Of a stretch of 64,000 nucleotides of DNA, positions 33,337 to 46,004 are shown one piece after another. Each line of letters opens with the position of its first letter. Within the stretch, counting starts at the first letter, position 1. Below the pieces are notes generated by a model that did not search any database, was not told the origin of the DNA, and saw nothing but the letters and a program-made list of their open reading frames with translations. A program made the position numbers and the translations under genes. Source of the stretch: Arthrinium phaeospermum (Eukaryota; Ascomycota; Sordariomycetes; Amphisphaeriales; Apiosporaceae); the NCBI GenBank assembly GCA_006503535.1, contig QYRS01000015.1:496001-560000 (forward strand), read 5' to 3'.

Positions 33337-36300
33337 TCATTTCCCTTTTTTATATACCTCGCTTTAAAGTATTAAAATTAAACTTGTTTATCGCGTAATT
33401 TATTAAGGTATATATAATAATTAATAAAATTTTTTTTTACACTTTCGCCGAGGAAATAATTATAAAATTCCTAAATCTAATACTTTTTAATAAGCTATCC
33501 TTTTTATTTAATTAAATATTTTATACGTTTTTAAGTTTTTATAAAATCTTTAATACTCTTTATAAAATTATAATCTTTAACTTTTATAAATCTAACGTTT
33601 TATAAAACTTAATTAAGGTTAAAAAGTTTTTAATTATTAACGCGATACGGCTTAATAAATAATATATAAAAAAATTATAAATTTTTTAAGCTTTAAAAAA
33701 CTTAAATTTAATAACGGTAAAAAATATTACTTTAATAACTTAAAAAGGTTTTAATAATTTATAATTAAACTTTTTAACGGGTCGTTTAATTTTAATATAT
33801 TTTATATTAAATATAATAAATTAACCTTTAATATATAAAGGTATTAATATAACGTTTATTTATTTATAATTTTATTCGTTCCTAGCTTTTTTTTAAATAT
33901 ATTTTAATAGCTTTTTAAATTTAAATTATTTAATAGGTATATATATAACTTTTTAAATTTAAAAGTTATTTAGTAAAAAAATTATATAAGGTAAGGTAAT
34001 AATTATAATTAATATAAAAAGGTATTATTTTTATAGGAATTATAATAAAATTATTATAAATAAACTTCGCTATAAAAAGTAAATTTTTTTAATTAAATAT
34101 TTTATAATTAATAAAAGTTTAAAAGTATATTTTTAAAGTTTAATTAAATCGTTTTATTTATTCGTTAATTTAAGGGTAAAAAGTAATATTTATTTTTAAT
34201 TTAATTTTTATTAGTTTAAAAAAATCTTTTTATATATAAGTTATAAAACGGAAGTTTCGGTTAAAAATAATATTTAAAAGTATATTATATAAACGTTAAT
34301 ACTTTTTTATAAAAATATAGATAAAGTCTTTTATTTTCTTTTTATTTTTTTAAAGCGCGATAAAGTATTTTATTTTAATATATAAATTAATAATTATTTA
34401 AATTAAATCGTAATTATTAAATAAAAAAAGGTTTATAATAAAATTTATAATAATTATATATTATAATTTATAATAAAGTTTTATTAATTAAAAAAGTTTT
34501 AAAAATATATATCTTAATAATTTATTCCTTTAATATTTAAAGTATTTATTAATAAAATAATATATATCTTTAATTATAATAAGTTATTAAAAATATTATA
34601 AAACGAGTTTTAATGTTTTATTAATATTTATAATTAGTTATTTAAGTATTATATTCGGATTTTAATATTTATTTTTTAATTAAAAAAGGTATTTAAAGAT
34701 ACCTTTTTTAATATAAAAAGCCGTCTTTTTAAGTTATATATTTTTTTAAATATATAAATTAAGCTTAATAATTAATATTATAAAAACTTTTATTTTAATA
34801 AAGGTAATAAATTTATTTATTTATTTTAAAGTAAAAAAATTATATAATCATTTAAATATAAGAATAATAACGGTAAAAGTTTTCCTTAGGTATTCGGGTA
34901 AAAAATATAACTTTTTTAAAACTATCGCGATTAATTAATTTTTACTCCCTTTTTTTTAAAATAATATTATAATAATTTAAATAAAATATCGGCCTTTTTA
35001 TTTTATTTATTAGGACAGTAATTAATAATAAACTAATAGGATAAAAACTATTAAGATTATTTAATTTAATAGCGATTAAAAACCTTTATTATTATAAAAT
35101 AAATTAGGTTTTAATAATTTATAAATACTTTAATCTTATATTTAATTCCCTTTAAATAATATCTTTAACGTTTAAAATAATCTATTATTAAAAATAACTT
35201 TTTATTATAAATCTTATAATTTATTTCTATTAATATTATTTTTTTTAAATAAAAAGTAATTAAGTATTTTTTTCCTTTATTATTTTATTTTATTAAAATA
35301 AAATCCCTTTAATAACGAAATTAAAAACGTCGATTTTAATACTTATAAACTATTTAAAATTAAATTAAATTAAAATTAAAGTTATAATAAAACTATATTT
35401 AAATATTTTAAAAACTATAGTTATTTTATTAATTTAAACTTAATCCTTAAGGTTAAATTTTTATAAATCTATAAATAATTTAATAATAATTAAAAATTAA
35501 TAGATAAATTATTAATAAAAGTTAATAAAACTTATAAACTATTAGGTTTTTTTAAAGGACTTAAATAAATATTAATTTAAAATATAATTAACTTTCTTTT
35601 AAATTATAAAAACTTTTTATTTATTAATTATATATAAAAAACTCTACTTCTTAAACTTTCTATTTATATTTTCTTAATAATATAATTAAATAATATTTCG
35701 TAAAGCGTTAAAATACTTTTTTAATTATTTCGTTATATTTTTTAATAATTATAATATAAATTAATAAATCATTAAAATAAATAAATATTTTAATATTAAT
35801 TAAGTTTTAAAAAAAGTAATTTATTATAATTTAAAAAATAAATAAAGCGTTAATTATTTTAAAGGGTATAATTATATATTTAAATAGTTTATATTTATAT
35901 TAAAAAGCCGTTTTCTATTTATTTTTCTATTATATTTATATTAATTAAAAGCTAGTTTTAAAATTAATTTTAATAAATTACTTTATTCTTTTAAATTAAA
36001 TTTATAACTTATAAATAAAAAATATAAAATATTTAATAAGGATAATTATATAATTTAAGCCTTAATAGTTAATAACTAATCTAAACGGGTTAATAAAATT
36101 CTTTTTATTAATAAATATTATTAAAATATTATAAAGTACCTTTAAGGTTCGAATTTTTTTAATAATTAATATATTTTTAATTTATAATTTAAAAACCTTT
36201 TATTTATAAATAATTATAAAATATAAAAATCCTTAAAGTAATTATTTACCTTTAATAAAATTAATATAATAGTTTTATAATTAATAATTAAGTAATTAAA

Positions 36301-39300
36301 TAGCTACTTTATTTAATATAATAGCTAGGAAGTTTTAAAACTCGATAGGGACTATAATAAAAATTTCCTAATTATTTAAAACGCTTACGTAATTAACCGT
36401 ATAATTAATAAGGTATTATTTAAATATAAATTATATTTATTTATATAAATTAAAAATTTAATAAGCTTATATTCTTTTAATTATTAAAGGAATAAAATTA
36501 CGTTAACATCTTATTTTAAAACTATTATTTTAAAGCTTTATAAAAAATAATAATTAATATAATAAATAATGAAATTTTTTATAAAATAATGTCCGCCTTT
36601 TTTATTAATAACGTTATTAAAAGCTATTATTAATTAAAGAATTATATAAGTTTTAAAAAGAAATATATAAATAGTTATTATATCGGTTAAAAAGATAAAT
36701 ATAAAGCTTTTAATATTTAAAAAGACTTATATAAAAACTTTTATTAAGGTTAAATATAAAAGTATATAATAATAATACTTTTACCTTAATTTAAATTCTC
36801 TTTATATTTTTTTATTAATAAATAACTTAGTTTTTTAATTTATTCGTTTAATTATATAAATAAATATTATATCCTAATTAAATTATAATGTTTTATTAAA
36901 TAAATTATAAAAATTAATTAAAAATTTAAATTAAAATTATCGGCGTTTATTTATATAATTTTTAATAAGGTAAAGGGAAATATTAATATAATTACGTTAA
37001 TTTTAACCTTTTTAATTTAATTATAATTTTAATCTTAATTTTTTTTTTAAAAATAAAATCTTTATAAGAGTAGGAAATTTTTTTTATTAGTATTTTTATA
37101 AATAAAGTATTTAAAAATGTAATAATTATTACGGCTATAATATTAATATTAAACCTTATCGGTTTTATATTAATTAATTAATTTATATAATTTTAATAAA
37201 GGCTTTTTTAATATTAAACTACTTTTTAATTTTTATATTCGATATAGACTTATTTCTTTTTATATTTTTTAATGAGTCTCTTTTTAAGAATTAATTTAAA
37301 TTAATGAAATAATTAAGTTAATTTATATTTTTATTTAATTTTAATTATTTTAATATTAAAGCGGATATACTTTTTTTTAATTTAATAAAATTAAAATTAA
37401 TTATTATATTTTTATAAATTAATTCTATTTTTTATATAGTAAATAAGAAATTCTTATTTATAATAAAAAGGCCTCCTTATTTAAAATAAATAAGCCGGGT
37501 AATATTATTAAAAAACGTTTTAATAATATATTAAAATATAATTTTTAACTATTAAATTATATTATTAAAGTTAAAGAGTTTTAATAAGTATTAATTAATA
37601 TCTTTTTTATATTTAAAGTATTTTATTTTTATTATATTATAGAAACGTTTAAAAAGGTTATTAAAACGTTTTTATATAATTTATATATTAATTCTATTTA
37701 TTAGCGAGATTAAAGTTTTTTATTTATTTAACTTATTATTAATATTACGTTTAAATTTTTTTCATTAAAAAGGATTCGGTTTAATTAATACGTTTTATAT
37801 TACTATTAAAGTTTTTATTATAAATTTTTAAATAAGTTTTTATTTTTTATTATTAAAATTTAAATTTAATTAAATCCTTATTATTATAAATTAATAACTA
37901 TTTAAAGTAAATTAAATTAATAATAATAGGGATAATGTTAAGGTAATATATTAGTTTTAATTTATTAAATATAAAAGGGGTGTAATAAGGGGCTTTTTAA
38001 AAAATCCTTATTTAAAATTATCGTTTAATTTATTATCGGGATCATTATTTAAGTTAATATTAAAATTACTTTAAGGCGAACCTCTTTTTAATCCGTTATT
38101 ATTTTTATTTATAAAGGATAAAAAATTAAAGAGGATTAGTTTAAATTTAATAATATTATATTATTATTAAGCGCTTTTAATTATTTATTTAATTTATTTT
38201 TATTATAATATAGAAATAGATAAGCGGTTAATTATAAGTGCGGTTAATTTAAAATATTTAATAAAAGGGTATATAAAAGTATATTTAAACGCGCTATTCT
38301 TTAAAAGTATAATAATTACGTATTAATTAATATTATTTAAAACGAATTTAATTATAACGTATTATTTATAAATAAATTAATTATTAATTTCTTATAAAGC
38401 GGTTTAAATATAAACTCGAACGTTATCGATTTATTTTTAAATTCGCTTATCGATTTATAAAAAATTAATATATTTATAAGTTAAAAAGTTTTAAATTTAA
38501 GTTTTTTTTTTAATAGCTTAATTTTTAATTTTTCGATTAAAATCGTATTATTTTTTAAAGTTTTTTTTTAAAAAAAGAAACGCTTTTTATTAATATAAAA
38601 TAATATTTTATAATTATATTATTATTTCGTTATAAGCCGCCTAATTATTAATAAATTAAGTAATATAATTTTAAATTTATTAAGCGAAGGTATTATTAAA
38701 TAATTTTATTTATTAATAAAACTTTTTAATTTAATTTTATAAAATTTTAATCCTTTATTATATTTAAATAATAAAGTTATAAACATATTATATAACGTTA
38801 TATTAAGTTTTAATATTAAAATTATTAATTTTATTAATTTTAATATTTTAGAAATATTATTAAATAATAACGAAAATATTTTATATATTAATATAATTTT
38901 ATAATTTATTCGATAGAATTAATAATAACTATATTAATTATAAGGAAATTATTTTAATTAAGTCGGATTTTAACGAATTTTAAAAGGTTATAAAAAATAA
39001 TATAATTAATATCGTTTAGTTAAAAAAAAATTATAATAATATCTTTTTTATACGTTTTAAATAACGATAGTAATAAATAATTAATTCCTTTAAAAACGAA
39101 ATTTAATAAAAATAAATAATTAAAGTAATTAATTATTTAATTAAGTGTATTAAAAAATAATTTTTTTAAATTTAAGTAAGGATTAATTAATTCTAATTAA
39201 TTAAAATTAATAAATTATATATAAAACGCGGAATATTTCGGTTAATTATTAAAATAATAGGTATATTTTAATTAATTAAAAGATAATATTAATAAAAAAA

Positions 39301-39541
39301 AATCTTTTAATTATAATTAATAATTAAAAGTCGAATTTTTTAATTCTTTATTATTAAAGTTTTTTTTTTAAAATTAAATTTAAAGTCTTTATTTAAAAAT
39401 TTAATAAATAAAGGGCTTAAAAGGGGTTTTAATATTAAAAAAGGGTAAGTAATATATAAAGGTTTTATAATATTAATAATATTAATTATTAATTATTAGA
39501 ATTTATAAAAAATAATTAATAAAAAGTAGTAATTAAATATT

Positions 39542-39796
39542 TATAATAAAAATAATAAAAGCTTAAATTTATTTTAATTAATATTTAATTATAATATTTT
39601 TAAAAGCTTTAATTTTATATTTTTTTATAATATATAAAAATAAGGTTATATATATACGGTAATTTCGATTAATATATTTATTTCGTATTTAAATATTAAT
39701 TTTACGCGCCGTAGCCGTTTAAGAACGCAGTTTCTCGTTAAGCCGGTATATATGCCAATTAGTTCTACAGAGTAATTGTTAGATTTGCGTATGACA
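39542..39796. repeat. 3' LTR of the retrotransposon
   Basis: Its inner half is AT-converted, while the outer 100 bases (CCGTAGCCGTTTAAGAACGC onward) are nearly unmutated. It therefore gives the better view of the original LTR 3' half. It ends GTATGACA before GTTGG. Confidence 0.85.
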
Positions 39797-39801
39797 GTTG
39801 G
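39797..39801. repeat. Right target-site duplication GTTGG
   Basis: Identical to 33079-33083 and directly abuts the 3' LTR. Confidence 0.8.
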
Positions 39802-40052
39802 CATGGCGTGGGGAGAAAAGGGGGGACTGTCTGCTACGGCGATAATTTTCCACCAATGGGAGATCAGGTCAGTCACGGCAGTCGATTACTGAGCCGCATC
39901 GGTTATCAATAAGGAAGTGAGTTCAATGCTTCGTTTCATCTACTTTTATTCTACTCATAATATAAAGGAACTGTCGTAATATGTAAAATGCCCGCTGTCG
40001 GCCCCCGAGTTTCCCAAAACGCCCAACGAAATGCGCCAATCTTGCAACTGCT

Positions 40053-41117
40053 TTAGGAGGAAGGCTTTCTCCAAGAGCCCCTAAAGTTGTGCCGCAGCAA
40101 TGCATCCGGCGGGATCGTCCCGTCGTTTCTGCTATTTGAATGAGGCTGCCCCATGCCAAAGCCGTTGATGGGCAATACCAGGATATCGCCGTAGAGCCTG
40201 GGCTCCGTCATTCCGGACAGGTCGTGGAGGCTCTTGACGGACGGGTTGGCCAGCTGGATCTGCTCGAAGACCACATCGGTCCAGGCCGCCGGGCCCGTCG
40301 AGTTCATCGTCTCGAAGCTGGTGGCCTGGAGCGCCGCCACGGTGGTGCTGTGTTGGTTCGCTATCTCTTTGAGAGACGTGACGGCCCTCTCGACCATCCT
40401 GGTGAAGAGGGGATGGCCAGGGGCTGCCGCGATGGTCCACTGGCAAAACTGAAACTGGGGTTAGTACGGGCACGAGTGTGATATTTCAGCCGCTTGCATC
40501 GTGAATGGAGACCGACTTACCTGCAAGTCATGTGGTATATCGACCCAGTTCGGCCCGTCGAGCTTGTCGAACTCGATGCCGACAACCACGCGCGCCCGGT
40601 CCCGGAACTCCTGCGGAACCCAGCGGTCGACCGGCTGGAAAGCTACCGTGTCCGTGTCAGTGTAGACGCCACCTTCGGCCGACAGGATCAGGTAGCGGAG
40701 CAGGTCGGACTTGAGCCCGGGGTTCCGCAGCTGCTGGTAGATCCGCCGCACCGTCCAGTTGGAGGCGAAGTTGGTCTTGACGAAGCGGTCGGCGGCGTTC
40801 AGGCTCATGAGGGTGTACTGGTGGTCCGGGTTCAGGGCTATCCAAGACGCCGTGTCACCCAGCTTTTCCTGGTTGATGTCCCCCGTCTGGCCGGTGGAGA
40901 CGTCTCGGGGCGTCAGGAAGATCTGCCATATCTTGGACGGGATCAGGTCGGGAGACTCCGTCGCGACGTGGTGCTCGCGGTAGCGGAAGACTTCTTCGAA
41001 GTCGGTGATGTGTGGCGCGCTCCCCGGCCCCAGGAACAGGAGGCAGTAGATGGCTACAAGCAGAAGCGAGAGGGCGAAGCCGAGCCCGCGCGCATTGAAG
41101 AGCGACTTGGAGATCAT
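40053..41117 (-). CDS. GT32 family glycosyltransferase (Och1/Hoc1-like)
   Basis: Two exons, 41117-40521 and 40448-40053 (72-bp intron, phase 0), giving 330 aa. The start ATG at 41117 (MISKSLFNARGLGFALSLLL) places a signal-anchor at residues 10-33, typical of type II Golgi enzymes. IPSKIWQIFLTPRD is the family's opening strand. The nucleotide-sugar site is SDLLRYLILSAEGGVYTDTD with the DxD motif TDTD. Exon 2 brings FCQWTIAAAPGHPLF and the GPAAWTDVV motif. Family members transfer mannose (alpha-1,6) to N-glycans or related acceptors; the exact linkage is not predictable. The gene is intact although its stop is only about 250 bp from the retrotransposon. Confidence 0.88.
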
Positions 41118-42353
41118 GGTGTGTCTCTGTGTCTCTGGCACGACGAATGAGAGCTATGTTGTTGGCATAGATACCGTCCGGGTTCAAGTACGAGGCCGAA
41201 CCGTTCTTCTTCTTCTTCTTCTTCGGTTCCAATGAGTTGGTAGGAATGCGATTGTGCTTAAGTAAACTCATCAGGTCCGATGCTTGGAATGTGGACACTT
41301 CTTTTCAGCTTGGGTGCGTACCGGGACTAATACAAATAATTGCATTCCAGACTTGGCCATGGAGACTATTTGTATAGCTAGCGAAGTGTAAAAAGAATAT
41401 CTCACAAGGCTTGTTCCCCTTGGCAGTTAATGCGAGGTACTATCTCATTGGCTCATCCTCCCCAAGGAACACCATGTCAAGTTTTATGCCATCTTGTGCA
41501 GATCTAGATAAGTACCTAACAGCACTTTACAGCTGGTATGGGTATGTAGGACGGGGTTGATGGATTCTGGCCCAGTGAAACAAACAAATTCCGATGCACC
41601 AAGGGAAGGGATCAAATTTGACAGCTGGATTGCGACCAACTAGACTGACTATTTCAATTCAGGGATCACGTTTTGGGAATGGCAGATCTATTGGTTTCAA
41701 CACTAGCATAGGCCCTGGTGGGGGCAGTCATTTGATGTCGATATTACTCCGAACCGAAAGGCAAGACGTAGAAACTCCAAGAGATATGGAACCCGAACAG
41801 CTTCTTAGCACCATACCTAATTCAGTCGTAGTTAACCTTCTTAGTATAAATAGAAATTGCACCCTGACTCGGGGATGCGCTGAACGTTTGTGGGGCAACT
41901 CATTACCCCTTTTTAATTATCTCGCCAAGGATTCCCCATCAGTGCCCACAAGCAAACCTTATCTATCTATATAAGAGCTTGGATCTTGATTCGCAGAAGT
42001 GCAACTATGCGATACAAAATTTTGGTTCATATTTGCCAGCTGTGGCCGCCACGTGCGTAGCTTCGTGATTATCTCTTATCTGGCCGGGATAGGCCGAAGC
42101 AAGAAGGAAGCGACCATACATCGTCGGCCAATTCGAGATGATATACTTGGTGAGTCGCGTAAACGGCTTTGATAGGACATGGAGACTCTCGTGTGTTCTT
42201 GCGGCGGCCTTCAATCCGGTGGCTTGGGTGTCTCGGGTAACCACTTGAACTAGCCACAGCCAAGCCACGTTTAGACTCTGATTGCTTGCCTCCAGAGTGA
42301 AACCTCAAGAAAACTCTGTGCGTTGATCATTTTTGCTCTTCATCGCAATCACC
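41118..42353. other. Divergent intergenic region
   Basis: No gene is supportable. It contains a (CTT)n tract near 41203-41225 and promoters for the glycosyltransferase (minus) and the RNase H-like gene (plus). Confidence 0.5.
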
Positions 42354-43244
42354 ATGTCGAGAGCTTGGCCATCGAAACTGCCGAAAAGAGCGGGGGAGGA
42401 CATGGAAGTGCCTCCTCGGCCATCCAAACAGCCCAGGATGGACCAGGAGTATCTGAAAGAGAAGCATGAGCCCCACAAAGGTGGGACGCCCTACACGACA
42501 CGCGAGGCATACCCGCGAAGAGACGACTATGCTCTAGTCAAGCGCAACGTGCCGACCGATCCTCTGGATCTTGAGATGAGAGGCTTTTATGGCTTCCGAC
42601 ATGTCCGCTGCCCTCGAGGGGATACCAAGTGTCGATGCGGGCTTCACGCCTACCACCTCGACTCGCTGGTCATCGCCATCGATGGGGCCTGTCCGGGCAA
42701 TGGCGGTCCCAACGCAACGCGCTCGGGCGGCGGCATTTGGTTCGGGGACGGCATGGGCACCAACTCGCCCGAATCTAGCTATGCGCAAAATTTCGCCTTT
42801 GCCATACCAGGCCCCCCTCACCATCCACATACCAGCCAGAGGGCGGAGCTCTACGCCGCCGCCGGCGCCTTGCTCAAGGCACGACCTTACGCTATGGGAG
42901 GCGGGCAGTACCCCTGCGGCAACAAATGCGCTACGCCTTGCCGGGTGAAGCACGTCGTGCTGAAGACGGACTCGGCGTACCTGGTGAATGGCATCACCCG
43001 CAATATCAACAAGTGGCAAGACAACGGGTGGATGACGGCCGGCAACACGGCGGTCAAAAACCAGGATCTGTGGAAGTGGTTGATGGAACTCATCGATGAG
43101 TACCACAACATGGCAGCGTCTGTTGACTTTTGGCTGGTCCCGCGGGAATACAACAGCGAGGCAGACAGGTTGGCCACCCAGGGCTTGACATCGAGTCTAA
43201 TCCTGACGAAGGAGAGAGGATTCACGAACCGCCGCAGCTATTAG
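42354..43244 (+). CDS. RNase H-like domain protein
   Basis: Single exon, 296 aa from ATG 42354 (MSRAWPSKLPKRAGEDMEVP). A basic, Pro-rich N-terminus of about 85 residues precedes a short cysteine cluster (RCPRGDTKCRCG). The RNase H fold follows with all four acidic residues in place: Asp110 in AIDGACPGNGG, Glu165 in SQRAELYAA, Asp206 in KTDSAYLV and Asp271 in NSEADRLA. An inserted CGNKCATPC loop adds further cysteines. RNase H enzymes cut RNA in RNA-DNA hybrids. This is a host-type domain protein, not a retrotransposon pol fragment: it stands alone, is GC-rich and unmutated. The cellular role of this fungal branch is not established. Confidence 0.85.
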   Translation: MSRAWPSKLPKRAGEDMEVPPRPSKQPRMDQEYLKEKHEPHKGGTPYTTREAYPRRDDYALVKRNVPTDPLDLEMRGFYGFRHVRCPRGDTKCRCGLHAYHLDSLVIAIDGACPGNGGPNATRSGGGIWFGDGMGTNSPESSYAQNFAFAIPGPPHHPHTSQRAELYAAAGALLKARPYAMGGGQYPCGNKCATPCRVKHVVLKTDSAYLVNGITRNINKWQDNGWMTAGNTAVKNQDLWKWLMELIDEYHNMAASVDFWLVPREYNSEADRLATQGLTSSLILTKERGFTNRRSY

Positions 43245-43480
43245 TCCAAGTCAAGATCATCAAAGAAAGGAGAGGACTGGGATTTGGGCGAGAAAGAGCA
43301 AGCAGCGGGAAGAAACCCGCCAGCCCGAGGACAAATTGGAGAGGCAATTTTCGATTCTACGGATGGCACGGCCAGTAATAATCAGTTATAATTATACATG
43401 TAACATACTCTCATCATTTACCGCAATAACACATACGCAATGTTGTAGATCATCACGAATCCTTCTGAGTTGATGACGGC

Positions 43481-44841
43481 TCATACGTTGAGCTTCGGCG
43501 CGGCTTCAAAGTCCCTGGACACGCTGTACTCGGTAGTGACGTGGATAGCCCTGGGGATCTCATCGCTGTGCTCCGAATGCGGTACCTCGTCTTTCCTCCT
43601 CATCATCAAGTCCTCATCACTCTCTATAGGCGACAACCTTGTCCCATGCATCAGGCCCTGCGACGGTCTTCGAGTATGGTGGTGCCGGGAGTGCATCTCG
43701 TAGTCTCCTCCGCTCACCTGGACGCTCCGCTGTCCGCTACCGCCGCTACCACCCGTGCCTCGCCCGTAGTAATAAGGGTGTTATCGCCGCCGGACGACAT
43801 GGCCTTGGCCGAGTTGCTGTTGCCGCTCCGGAGCCCGCCCCGCCAGGTCGACCTGATGAAGAGGGGCCGCATGCAGGGGATGGAGACGGTGGCGGCGGCG
43901 ACGAAGAACTCGCGCGAGGACCAGAAGGCCGACTGCAGGATCTGGTCGAGGGACTGGAGCGAATAGTAGGAGCGCAGGGCGGAGGCGACGGCGACGAAGA
44001 GGCCGGAGAAGAAGAGGGGGCAGAGCATCAGCTTGCGCTTCGTCGGGAGCTGGAGCTTGATCAGGATCGGGACCGGGAGCATGCAGCAGAGCAGATCGGT
44101 GCTGATCGAGGCGACGTATTAGAAGATGTGAACATGAGAGACAGAGAGAGAGTATGTGGCAGTCCAGTATAAACAGAGGAGCACCACTTACAGCGGATTG
44201 AGGGTCCCGATGATGTAATAATTGAGCTTCCGGGTGGTGCACTGCTCTCCCGGGAACGGAAAGACCTGCCAGGAGTGGTGCACGGGCAGGCATCCCAGCA
44301 CCTGGGTGAGGATGGAAGCCACGTAGCCCGCCGCGGTGAAGATGGCGACGCACTTGACCGCCGCCATCTCGCCCGGCAGTCCGGCGCACAGCCGGGCGAA
44401 GAAGGAGAGCGCCGTGGCCTTGATGCACCAGACGTACGTCACGTAGAAGATCCAGGACACGAACACCACCCGCCCGCCGTGCTCGTAGGTCGCGTATTGG
44501 TCGCTGGGGACGGCTGCCGCCGTCTCGGGGGTGAGGCCGACGTTGGAGGGCATCGTGAGGGCGGAAGAGGCACAGGCTGTATAGACGGCCCACACGACCT
44601 GCAGCGAAAGGGGTAAACACTCGTATGTTAGCTTCGCCCATGCAATACTGAGTGTCCAAGTCCAAAAGACTGAGCAACTTACCATGACGAGTCCAGTAAA
44701 GTAGTCATCGAGGCCGAATCCTTGCAGTCCTACTGTCTTGTACCGCGAGAAAAGCCGTAGGAGCAGAAACACGTTTCCAAGAGCGTATTCAGCCCATAGT
44801 TCTTTCAAGTAGATCTCTAATACGGCTTGTTGATCTGCCAT
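43481..44841 (-). CDS. SAT4/rhodopsin-like integral membrane protein, frame conflict near the C-terminus
   Basis: Exons 44841-44683, 44598-44192 and 44101 onward. Intron 1 is 84 bp, in frame and stop-free. Seven membrane helices are expected. Signature pieces are GLDDYFTGLVM, KATALSFFARLC and HHSWQVFPFPGEQCTTRKLN, then TDLLCCMLPVPILIKLQLPT and REFFVAAATVSIPCMRPLF. The end reads SVQVSGGDYEMHSRHHHTRR to AIHVTTEYSVSRDFE, typical of the family tail, but lies one base out of frame with the preceding exon. A shift is needed between about 43720 and 43800. A weak-donor intron (GTCGTC...GGACAG, about 70 bp) or a one-base indel would explain it. Family (PF20684) roles are mostly unknown. Confidence 0.75.
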
Positions 44842-45626
44842 GTTACTGAGAGAGGGGAGGAAGGTTCAGGGTGAAGAATTCACGATTACGTGAAGAGTTT
44901 CAGAGGATAATTACAGCAGCGACCATTTTAGGGAGGCAGAAACAGCCGTCGGTGATCTGGCTGGGAGCGTTCCATCTTATAGATTCGACTGATATTATCG
45001 AGTCTCTGGCACACGGATATTGTGACTGCTCAAATTGCCTGCGTGAACCCAGGGACACCTCAAGAAACTAAGGCAGGGGATGGAGTGATAATTATAACAC
45101 TCTTACATTTGTGGTTATGAAGGTGTTGGGTTGGTAAAGGAGGCGGTCAGGGTCATAGTCATCGAGGATGGCAATGATGAGCGTTGCGGGATCCCGAGAC
45201 TCGTAGCCGAAAGAACAAATCACAAACTATGTCACCTTGCCAGCAGCAGGGCTGGCGGGCTGGGCCTTCATTCGCCAACGCCGCACCGTTGCAACGTCGC
45301 GCCCCGCCTGTCATCCCCGTCCAGTGACATTGTGGCTTGCTGAGGCGTCAGCTCATGTCGACAGCGCTGATGAAGACCGGCGCTGTTCTCGTAACCTCAT
45401 GTGGTCTTTGAAACCAACCTGACGTATTGTGGCCAGTTTCTGATAATCATCTTCAGCCAATCCCTTGGTCAGGCCTGCATGCTTGCAGAATGTGGATGCA
45501 TTGCTTCTCCGGCTCTCGAGAATGCCGTCTATCTTCAACAAGACTGACCCCCACGCCACGCTCCCGGTCATGCTTAAAAGTACCTTAATAAACATCCACC
45601 TGGCTCGGCGGGTGGGTTCACCGGGA
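44842..45626. other. Intergenic
   Basis: No gene is supportable. A minus-strand frame at 45353-45694 (MFIKVLLSMTGSVAWGSVLL) has no family match and runs into the duplicated segment. Confidence 0.45.
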
Positions 45627-45967
45627 TTCTTATAAAGTGGGATGGCCCGACGGGTGATGGGCACATCATATTGCAAAATGCACAGAAGAAGCAATCGAAA
45701 CTAATCCGAGTAGGGTGACACGACAGCGGGCCGCATACATATTCGCGAGGATTCCCATTTGTTACGGCATGATCCTACCCTCGTAGAACAATTTTCTTTC
45801 TTATAAAGTGGGATGGCCCGACGGGTGATGGGCACATCATATTGCAAAATGCACAGAAGAAGCAATCGAAACTAATCCGAGTAGGGTGACACGACAGCGG
45901 GCCGCATACATATTCGCGAGGATTCCCATTTGTTACGGCATGATCCTACCTCGTAGAACAATTTTCT
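45627..45967 (+). repeat. 171-bp tandem duplication upstream of the SDR gene
   Basis: Copy 1 is 45627-45797 and copy 2 is 45798-45967. They are identical by eye (TTCTTATAAAGTGGGATGGC to CGTAGAACAATTTTCT) except for one missing C in CCCTCG versus CCTCG. Copy 2 ends 37 bp before the SDR start codon, so the proximal promoter or leader has been doubled. Confidence 0.93.
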
Positions 45968-46004
45968 CTCCTCGTCCCAATTTCTGCATTCATCGAGATT
46001 CGCA

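Larger units (their letters stand above)
33084..39796. mobile_element. RIP-destroyed LTR retrotransposon
   Basis: A 6.7-kb block of almost pure A+T between normal GC-rich DNA. Its ends are two direct repeats of about 254 bp (33084-33336 and 39542-39796) that align base by base when C-to-T and G-to-A changes are allowed. Both begin and end with TATGACA or its mutated form TATAATA. A perfect 5-bp duplication GTTGG flanks them. The interior has no frame above 60 codons, is dominated by TpA and is nearly free of CpA and CpG, as expected of RIP. Length and LTR size fit a Gypsy or Copia element. The coding remnants are too mutated for me to tell which, or the orientation. Confidence 0.88.

Noticed and set aside
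33337..39541. Centromere-like AT-rich DNA
   Set aside because: The block has LTR ends and a target-site duplication, so it is a discrete RIP-mutated insertion. Its size is also far too small for a regional centromere.
42534..43106. 190-codon minus-strand frame over the RNase H gene
   Set aside because: Antisense shadow. The plus-strand gene has all four catalytic acids in place.
42354..43244. RNase H gene as part of the nearby retrotransposon
   Set aside because: It lies 2.5 kb outside the target-site duplication, is GC-rich, unmutated and has a complete stand-alone frame.
45353..45694. 113-codon minus-strand frame
   Set aside because: It runs into the 171-bp duplication, has no motif and no second-copy conservation argument for coding. 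It was left as intergenic.
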